Shown here one piece after another: positions 19,548 to 26,479 of a stretch of 26,479 bases of DNA. The first letter of the stretch is position 1; each line of letters starts with the position of its first letter. The notes below the pieces were generated by a model. It saw only the letters and a program-made list of their open reading frames with translations, searched no databases and had not been told where the DNA came from. A program made the position numbers and the translations under genes. This DNA comes from Nemertoderma westbladi (lineage: Eukaryota > Xenacoelomorpha > Nemertodermatida > Nemertodermatidae): positions 1-26,479 of the forward strand of contig JAUCBJ010000840.1 of the NCBI GenBank assembly GCA_032718475.1, written 5' to 3'.

Positions 19548-20138
19548 AGTTTCTAGTTATTATCCCAACTGCTTTTTGTTCATCATTCCATTCACCATTT
19601 ATTTTCTGTCTCAGCGTATTTGGCCATAAAAGGCCGATTGGAGAGTGACACTTTGGTTTAATATTTTCTTTATTTCCATTGTTTGAAGCACAACAAATGC
19701 CAATCATTAAGTAGTCTTGTAATCGTAATAAATGCCATGATGGTTTATTTTAATGAACATTTTGATTGCTTGTGGGGGTTTATTTCAAGTTTACTTAACA
19801 TGCAGTTCTTGTCGATACTTTGTGTGCATTTGTTGCAAACTATTCTGCAATCAGTAGATTACTATCACTTTATTATATCGGATTTATTTTGAATTATTTT
19901 TTCATTTATCGGTTATTATTCCTTCCCTTTCGTACTATGACTCATTAGTTTGAAATTAAATAATATTTTCTACTTTATTTCATCAGAATATAATCTTTTG
20001 TCACCAAATTATCTCAAACCACCATAATTTAATGTAAAATGTTTGGTGCCAACAATTATTATATAGTATTATCGATAACACTGTGTAGAGTGTATGTACA
20101 CCAAGTCCTGGAATATAGTATCTTAATTTAGGATCCAT
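19548..20138. other. AT-rich intergenic DNA, no gene seen
   Basis: No supported feature. The 69-codon frame at 19683-19892 is hydrophobic but unrecognised and set in ordinary AT-rich sequence. Confidence 0.55.
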
Positions 20139-20942
20139 TACATTTGCTAGATCATCCGCATCTTCAAGGCCAGTGTCCTTTAAGATGCGTCTCAAGAAAG
20201 TCATGGGCTGTCCTCCATGATTATTCACTCCATGAGGCCGTCAAAGCACAAGATTATGCACTGGCCGGTCCTCGCGGCAAAAGTAATGTCCTGCAAAGCC
20301 GAGGCGGCTTTGTTCTATTGTCAAGCTTGGGGGAACCAATGAGACACCAATGATATAGTGTCTGGTTGGAGATGTGTGCATTGTACTTGTCACAGTGAAC
20401 CCGGCGTGGCATTCTTGTGAATGTGCCATCCAGAGATTTGGTGTCCTCAGCAGTTAGAACCCAGCATGGACTCCCATAGAGGAGTACTGGTACTAATTCT
20501 ACTCTAAGTAATCGGACAGTAAGTTTCCGATGAATTCTGTGTGACTTTCAAATCTTGGAATGCCCATTTAATGCTGTCCATGCCTTTCCCGTACGTATTC
20601 GAATGTCCTCACCTGACTTCCGGATCCATGATCCCAGGTAACAGAAGTCGTCCACATGCTCAAGCATACCATCCTTTAAGCTTATGCTCATCCGATCAGA
20701 GACTTGCTGAGGACTTTCAAAGTTAACTGTCAGAATTTTGGTCTTTCTGGAGTTAATAAAAAGACCAACACTAGAAGCAGCATGTTCTAATGAGCTGAGG
20801 AGCCGTTGGGCTCCCTCTAGTGATTCTGAGAGTACTCCTAAGTCATCAGCAAAGTCTAGATCAGTTTGGTACTTGGCAGGATTTTCTCGACATCTGGAGC
20901 CTGTAGGTGGAGTTGCCATCACCCCATCATCATTATGATGAG
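20139..20942 (-). pseudogene. LINE reverse-transcriptase fragment (decayed)
   Basis: Homologous to the LINE at 24690-25530, on the opposite strand. It begins inside the palm domain (SHHNDDGVMATPPTGS), includes the catalytic motif FADD at 20842-20853 (complement) within DLDFADDLGVLSES, then VGLFINSRKTKIL and LEHVDDFCYLGSWIRKSG. After about 20548 the frame is lost by frameshifts, but DNA similarity continues to the TFLRRILKDTGLEDADDLAN region, ending at 20139. It lacks the RT start, the last ~30 codons and the tail. Both ends are truncated, so it is dead. Confidence 0.9.
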
Positions 20943-21644
20943 ATTTATACGTAGTCCTGATAGTGATATACCTCAAGGTGGGTAAATTAATCAAATTAAT
21001 AAATATTTAATTTAGAGAAAAGGGACAAATACTCAAGCATTTTGTAAATAAATAAATAATATAAACAAAGCCGTGAAATCGCCATTCCATCCTTTGAATT
21101 AACAACTCCTGTTGTGACCATTGATAAAAAAGTTTCAAATAATTGCCCTAAAAGTACAAGCGAAATGTAATGAGTAATGTACTTCTGAAACATTACAGCT
21201 GCTACAACACGGAAGTGTTTAATAATCTCTATATGTGTTATTTAATATCATAGGTAGTAAGCTAATACGCCGGGTGTTAAGTCGATGTGAAAATTACAAA
21301 TCCGGGAAAAATAGGGGATAAAGTGGATAGTGCCAAAAACGTGGATGGTGACAAGTAATCACTGTGCCCGGGCCCATTTGCTGCTTTCGCATGAGAGTAG
21401 CCCTTTGGCACATTTGTTTACATTTAAAAGATATATCTGCTTATACCTAGACATTTCAAATAATGTTTGATATGCAATAAATCTGGTCTGTAGTACCATA
21501 CCACTTCAGAAGTATTTGATGAGATGGTAGTAATATAGGAATATTATTAGGTCATAGGCCAATGCCAGTTGTCTTTGATATTCAAAACTTGAAAATGTAA
21601 CCCGATAGTATAGATAATTAAGTTGGGGGTGGGGAGGGGTGTAC
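20943..21644. other. AT-rich intergenic DNA, no gene seen
   Basis: No supported gene. The LINE reading frame runs ~17 codons past 20942, but those residues do not match the other LINE copy. Confidence 0.55.
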
Positions 21645-21865
21645 TGTCCTAGCTGATCCTCACGACGAAAGCAATGTCCTGCAAAGCGGAGGTGGCTTTG
21701 TTCTAGTGTCAAGCTTGTGGGTACCAATGAGACACCTCCAATGTTATATAGAGTCTGGTTGGATATGTGTGCATTGTACTTGACACAATGAACCCGGCGT
21801 AGCTTTCTTGTGAATGTACCATCCAGAGATTTGGCTGGTGTCCTCAGCAGTCAGAGTCCTAAAGT
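21645..21865 (-). pseudogene. LINE C-terminal fragment (internal piece)
   Basis: The reverse complement matches 25180-25385 of the + strand LINE: AEDT, SLDGTFTRKL, RRVHCVKYNAHISNQTLYNI, GGVSLVPTSLTLEQSHLRFA and GHCFRREDQ. Similarity starts abruptly at about 21645-21651, next to G-rich GGGGGTGGGGAGGGG, and ends at about 21862. No RT catalytic motif and no 3' tail are included, so it is a remnant truncated at both ends. Confidence 0.85.
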
Positions 21866-21999
21866 TCTGCAGTTCTTCTAGGCCTAGAGCCCGGGATCCG
21901 AGTCAGCATTTTCCCAACACGACTAACGTGTCGGCAATAGATTCCCTTACTGGTTGCTTAACCGCTTAATGAACTGGTGTGCAGCATGTGCTGTTCCGC

Positions 22000-22330
22000 G
22001 AAAAGAAGAGAAGATAGCGGGATGAACGTGGGGTGTTACACCTCAGTTCACGTATTCACTCCTCATGTTTTTGACAATTCCTCACTTCGTGGTGGATATC
22101 GGTGTACCCGATTGCCAGCGAAGCTTTTGGTGTCTGCCAGCGGATTAAACATCGACACCTCGATGGACATCTTCTGGAAGCGATTGTCCCAGAATCCGCT
22201 CACGTCGGTTCGCGTCTCCTGGTCCTTCGTGGTGGTGCGGAGGGAGAAGGACTCTCCTGTTAGTAGTTTGGGAATCGGCTAGACCGCCATGTTGTGGGCG
22301 ACCTCGGTCATGGATTCCGCGACGAAATAT
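22000..22330 (-). pseudogene. Coding-like segment of unknown family
   Basis: This stretch has raised GC content and long open frames compared with its surroundings. On the minus strand from about 22262 it reads ESFSLRTTTKDQETRTDV, then SGFWDNRFQKMSIEVSMFNP, then LADTKSFAGNRVHRYPPRSE, ending in a stop. It is preceded by CTACTAACAG, which looks like a branch point and acceptor. Upstream in another frame is AESMTEVAHNMAV and a stop. The + strand is also open (21977-22282, 101 codons) but less protein-like. I do not recognise the family; it could be a stray exon, a processed pseudogene or part of another transposon. Confidence 0.35.
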
Positions 22331-22349
22331 CGGCTCTTATTATTGTGTC

Positions 22350-22570
22350 TGATAGTAAGTAAGTAAGCTATTAAGTAAGCTTGTACGTACCCAAGTAAAT
22401 AAGTATGTAATTTTGTAAGCAAGTGAGTGCGTAATGAAGTAAGTAAGTATCTAATTAAGCAAGTAAGTAAGAAAGCAATTATTTATGTAAGCAAGTAAGT
22501 AAGCTAATAAATACGCAAGCGAGTAAGTAAGCAAACAAGTAACAAAGTTAACTAATTAAAAGTAAGCAAG
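22350..22570 (+). repeat. Degenerate (AAGT)n microsatellite
   Basis: Long run of AAGTAAGTAAGC, CAAGTAAGTAAG and similar with scattered substitutions (for example GCAAGCGAGTAAGTAAGC). Imperfect tetranucleotide repeat about 220 bp long; its age is suggested by the interruptions. Confidence 0.85.
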
Positions 22571-22732
22571 TCGTCAGTTTTGATGGTTAAAAAAGTTATC
22601 GTTTAACGTGTGAAACACGTAACACCTGAGGCAACCCGAAGGATTCCCTATTGGCTCTTACCTATAAGGCAGGGAGGGCGCTACACTAACTCTCAAGGAT
22701 AAACACTCCATAACTATCCAACCATTTCTTTA

Positions 22733-22786
22733 CTACCCCAAAAGAAGCCAGGTTCACTAATATCTAAAGTGTCTTACTAATACAGT
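22733..22786 (-). mobile_element. Remnant of the SINE body
   Basis: TACCCCAAAAGAAGCCAGGTT and CACTAATATCTAAAGTGTCTT match two nearby parts of the SINE in the array units (ACCCCAGCAAAGCCAGGTT and CACTAATGTCTAAAGTGTCTT), with the ~35 bp between them deleted. No tRNA-like head is seen here. Confidence 0.5.
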
Positions 22787-23934
22787 CAATATCAGTTTAA
22801 TTTAACTAAAAAAAATTCAGGCTATATTTATATATATCGCTCTTATTTTCTAAAACAAATGTAATTATGTAAATGCAGCAGGCATGGTGCCATTTTTAGT
22901 AACACGCAAAAATTTATAGATTAAAATTTTTAATTATATTTTTGGAAATCATTTATAATAGGCCTATAAAACCATGTGGCCATCTATTTTTTAAGTTGTA
23001 TATTTTTAATCATGGATAAATTTAACAATATTACAACAATATTTAACAATACAAATTTTCAGTATGTATCTAGAATGGTGGTGGTTCTGGTGGAACAGGT
23101 GGTTCTGGGTCATATTCGTGTATTTTTAAAAATCGCACATCTTAACTTATTATACAGTACAATAGGGCTGAGCATTAAAATTCTAATGTCATAATAGTCC
23201 CAAGGAGATTAATTTTATAATTAGAAATATATTGGGAGAGCTAGAGTCTACACTTTCCGCACGTTTCGGGGGTGGGTTTTCAACGACAGAGACACAATAA
23301 ACAACTAACAGATGAAAGAATGCGCTACCTGATATACCGCCAGGAACCAAGGAGCCAATGAGATAGTTAAAACCACTCAGTCCCAGTCGTATGATAGAAT
23401 GATATTTTTCAGATTATTATACCCAACAAAAAAAGTTAAAATAATTTGAAACTACTCATTCACCCATAACACAAATAATAAATTATTTTTCAGGTTCTTA
23501 TATTTTATATAAAAATGTATACTGTATTTCGAAACTTCATTTTAAAATAAAAATGTAGATATATGACATATTATATAATGAGATATTTTATACATGAACA
23601 TTACAATGCACGAACTTAATTTGCTTGGGTAAAACCTAGTGTAGTAATACTGAGTTTTTTTGCTTTAAGTTAATGAATGGTGTATATGTATACAAGTTGA
23701 TATTTTTTAACTTAGTACCCTGCCACAGAATATTATACATTGCGAAAAAAAATTCAACAGGACAGCAATTTATTATAATATTAATAGAAACAAACCAGTT
23801 TGTTTTATTTTTATACATTTATGTAATAAGTTAATTATAATTATTTATAATTAAAATTTTTTTATTTATAAAATAATAATTATTAAATATAATCCAAACC
23901 AATGAAACTAAATCAATTAGCACAATAATTAATT
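22787..23934. other. AT-rich intergenic DNA, no gene seen
   Basis: About 1.1 kb, very AT-rich. The short frames (22976-23194 on +, 23636-23818 on -) have no recognised motif. Confidence 0.6.
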
Positions 23935-25623
23935 GGTAAGGACGCCAGACAATAACATTTCACCAAAGTTCCACTCAACAGTTTCTCCACCGCCGTTCCC
24001 CGTTCGTTCCACCAATCGCCACGCCTCGTTGGCCCCGCCCCAATCACTGGAGCCTCCAGCCGAGGGTGCAGTCTGCCCTGTGGCGGGACTGGCAGTGGGC
24101 GCATCTGCGGCGGAATACCTGAGTGTTTAAAGCTTATCTATCCCATCATAGTAGACATGTACCGAACAACAAGAGTCCCACAAGAAATGAAAACAAATAA
24201 GTTGGTGCCAGTTCCCAAGAAGGGCAACATAACACTCTATGGTTCTTTTCGGGGAATCTCATTGATCTCGATTGCTGCAAAGCTATACAATAGAATTATA
24301 TTAAATTGCATCAGGGATCCCAATGAGAGACTGCTCCGTGGATCAGAATGGGTTCCGTAAAGGTCGTGGGACCATGAAGCCCATTTTGGCACTTAGAAGG
24401 ATAATTGAAGAGTTATCAAAAAAGAAAGACAGGCTTCTGGCTGTTCTTTGTTGACTTCTTCAAGGCCTTTGATTCAGTCTCTCGCTCACGTATGTTCAGC
24501 ATACTTTCATTATATGGGATTCCTGATGAAATTATTACAGCAATCAGATCAGTATACGATGGTTCGACAACATTTGTGTCACCTTTGACGGTGACACAGA
24601 ACCATTTGAAGTGTTAGGGGCGTCCCCCAGGGAGACACACTTGCACCATTCTTGTTCATAATTGTGGTTGACTATGTTCTACGCATGTCCTTAGATCATC
24701 ATAATGATGATGGGGTGATGATAACTCCACCTACTGGCTCCAGAAGTCGAGGAAATCCTGCCAAGTACCTAACTGATCTAGACTTTGCTGATGACTTAGG
24801 AGTACTCTCAGAATCACAAGAGGGAGCCAAACGGCTCCTCAGCTCATTAGAACATGCTGCTTCTAGTGTTGGTCTTTTTATTAACTCCAGAAAGACCAAA
24901 ATTTTGACAGTTAACTTTGAAAGTCCTCAGCAAGTCTCTGATCGGATGAGCATAAGCTCGAAGGATGGTATGCTTGAGCATGTGGACGTCTTCTGTTACC
25001 TGGGATCATGGATCCGGAAGTCAGGTGAGGACCTTCGAATACGTAAGGAAAAGGCATGGGCAGCCTTGAATAGGCTTTCCAAGATTTGGAAGTCACCGAG
25101 AATTAATCGGAAACTTAAGGTCCGATTATTTAGAGCAGCAGTAGTTCCAGTACTCCTCTGTGGGAGTCCATGCTGGGCTCTAAATGCTGAGGACACCTAA
25201 TCTCTGGATGGCACATTCACAAGAATGATACACCGGGTTCATTGTGTCAAGTACAATGCGCACATCTCCAACCAGACAATATATAACATTGGAGGTGTCT
25301 CATTGGTTCCCCCAAGCTTGACATTACAACAAAATCGCCTCCTCTTTGCAGGATATTGCATTCGCCGTGAGGACCAGCCAGTGCATAATAAGTGCATAAG
25401 CCAGTGCATAACTGTACTTTGGCAGCCCCATGGAGTGAATAAGCATGGTGGACAGCACATGACTTTCTTGAGACGCATCTTAAAGGACACTGGCCTTAAA
25501 GATGCGGATGATCTAGCAAATGTCATGGGTGATAGGGAGTTGTGGCGGTGCAATTTTGTTGACAAGCCGGCACAGCATTCTTAAAAATGCAGCTGCAATG
25601 CAGCATGCCGATCCTAGTAGTAG
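23935..25623 (+). pseudogene. LINE reverse transcriptase copy, longest in window, inactivated
   Basis: RT blocks occur in order, in shifting frames: GGIPECLKL (about 24112), KLVPVPKKGN, RGISLISIAAKLYNRI (24250), NGFRKGRGT (24347), motif A FVDFFKAFDSVSR (24447), motif B GVPQGDTLAPFLF (24619), motif C DLDFADDLGVLSES with catalytic FADD at 24784-24795, VGLFINSRKTKIL and FCYLGSWIRKSG. The C-terminal region follows: SLDGTFTRM, NIGGVSLVPPSLTLQQ, TFLRRILKDTGLKDADD and DRELWRCNFVDK, with a stop at 25582-25584. Frameshifts fall near 24343, 24445 and 24580-24618, and an in-frame TAA is at 25198-25200. The 3' UTR is ~25 bp, followed by a short TAG tail. No endonuclease domain is visible, so it is 5'-truncated; the left edge is uncertain because 23935-24100 is only weakly RT-like. 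Very short 3' UTR and trinucleotide tail suggest an RTE-like clade. Confidence 0.88.
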
Positions 25624-25960
25624 CGGCGGAAGGTGTCGTAGCCGCCCACTCGTCGCCGGCCCAGTCCTGACCGAATCCCGAAGTCGGTTGGGTCGTCATA
25701 TCGGCGTGGTTCCCCTCAATTTTTTATTTTAGTTTATTCCGGTATACCGTTAAATATTAATATCTCAGCTATATTATACATATAAGGGGTTAAGTAGAAT
25801 TCATTACCGCAAATTTAGCATTTTCAAAATTATCCAGCAAAGCGATTCCAATTTAATAATTTGGAAGTCTTTCACGGTTGATGTCAATATGAGGTACAGC
25901 CATATAAAAATAAATACTTCAACTTAACGAGCAGTCAAAATCACATATGTATTCAAAACG
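25624..25960. other. Flank of the LINE, GC-rich then AT-rich, no gene seen
   Basis: The first ~90 bp after the TAG tail are GC-rich (CGGCGGAAGGTGTCGTAGCC) and then composition returns to AT-rich. No supported gene or element. Confidence 0.5.
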
Positions 25961-26278
25961 CTAACTACATTGACCGGTTAGTGGTTGTATACCGGTACAC
26001 CAACCAACACTAGTAAAGTCAATGTTTCTCGAGATATTGCATATAAGGAAGGTGTGGCTTGATCGACAGCCGAGACATTTATACTGTCGCCGTGTATAGG
26101 ATAGGGGACCAGCGACAAGGACCTTCGGTGCAATATCTCGAGATGTGGTCATTGAATCCTTGTCTTGTTTTAATGGTTTCTGCACCACTCTAAATCTAGG
26201 AACCTGCCATTTCGAACGAGCATATTCCTCTGTCTCCGGAATAAGTGAAAACATTAATGTTATTGATATTCCCATCAT
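25961..26278 (-). CDS. Unrecognised 105-codon open reading frame
   Basis: Starts MMGISITLMFSLIPETEEYA and continues SKWQVPRFRVVQKPLKQD. I recognise no domain. It overlaps the inverted repeat at 26027-26143, so part of its sequence is constrained by that palindrome. There is no neighbour or splice context to support it. It may be chance, a first exon or a transposon fragment; kept only because it is one of the longer frames in this part of the window. Confidence 0.15.
   Translation of the reverse strand: MMGISITLMFSLIPETEEYARSKWQVPRFRVVQKPLKQDKDSMTTSRDIAPKVLVAGPLSYTRRQYKCLGCRSSHTFLICNISRNIDFTSVGWCTGIQPLTGQCS
26027..26143. repeat. Perfect 15-bp inverted repeat around ~87 bp
   Basis: TCTCGAGATATTGCA at about 26027-26041 is the exact reverse complement of TGCAATATCTCGAGA at about 26129-26143. 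Weak similarity continues inward (AAGGAAGGTG against the complement of GGACCTTCGG). It could be the ends of a small element or a hairpin. Confidence 0.6.
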
Positions 26279-26349
26279 ATTAACACCTCCCCTGATGTAA
26301 AGTTAAGACATGCTACAAATTTTAATCAATATTTCGAGAACCAATCAAC

Positions 26350-26400
26350 GGTGGTCTCTCGCTGGAAGGTGCCGGGGTTCGATCCCGAGCCGAACCGTTA
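26350..26400 (+). mobile_element. tRNA-like B-box segment, possible SINE remnant
   Basis: GGTTCGATCCC at 26376-26386, in GCCGGGGTTCGATCCCGAGC, matches a pol III B box and a T-loop with a short stem. No A box is found in the ~80 bp upstream and no tRNA fold is complete. It may be the 3' half of a tRNA-derived SINE continuing past the window. Confidence 0.35.
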
Positions 26401-26479
26401 CAATATCGTAATTGATGCGCCAACCCATCGACATGCAAACCTGGTTTCTCCTGAGGGAGTTGGATAGTTACAGGGTGTT

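Noticed and set aside
20144-20938. Plus-strand frames opposite the 20-21 kb LINE fragment
   Set aside because: Shadows of the minus-strand RT fragment.
24699-25196. Minus-strand frames opposite the LINE RT
   Set aside because: Shadows of the RT reading frame, which carries the catalytic motifs on the + strand.

Overview
This window looks like animal nuclear DNA. Its genes are split by GT-AG introns, the background is AT-rich, and it is full of SINEs, LINE fragments, foldback elements and minisatellites. Frequent TAGGCCTA-type motifs and the repeat mix suggest a marine invertebrate deuterostome (echinoderm or hemichordate), but that is inference and no species marker was seen.

Layout: (1) 1-8652 is a near-identical tandem array of a ~3.53 kb unit (about 2.45 copies). 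Each unit holds a ~2 kb G-rich 36-bp minisatellite, a tRNA-derived SINE, a candidate MITE with internal repeats, an AT-rich spacer and a 5'-truncated LINE stub with a (TAG)n tail. (2) 8653-10560 is non-coding flank with AGGCCTA motifs and KpnI-type palindromic repeats. (3) 10755-16672 (+) is the one recognisable host gene, a member of the FGFR1OP2/SIKE family of coiled-coil STRIPAK-associated proteins, in five proposed exons. Intron 2 carries a 1.8-kb foldback element with a smaller foldback MITE nested in one arm. The final exon encodes an unusual acidic, serine-rich tail with a 15-residue repeat. (4) 16915-18735 is a 38-bp minisatellite (about 48 copies) starting only ~240 bp after the stop codon, probably in the 3' UTR, with E-box-like sites and self-complementary GTGACA/TGTCAC blocks. 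(5) 18740-23930 is repeat-rich intergenic DNA with two decayed LINE fragments on the minus strand, one unrecognised coding-like segment, an AAGT microsatellite and AT-rich spacer. (6) 23935-25623 (+) is the longest LINE copy, recognisable by reverse transcriptase motifs but broken by several frameshifts and a stop. (7) 25624-26479 has no recognised gene; it holds a perfect 15-bp inverted repeat and a tRNA-like B box.

The LINE family links the regions: the same 3' end occurs in the array units, at 20.1-20.9 kb, at 21.6-21.9 kb (internal part) and at 24-25.6 kb. Apart from the FGFR1OP2/SIKE-like gene, nothing here supports an intact protein gene. I see no convincing new multi-gene system; the most interesting structures are the two minisatellite systems, the nested foldback and the tail of the FGFR1OP2-like protein.
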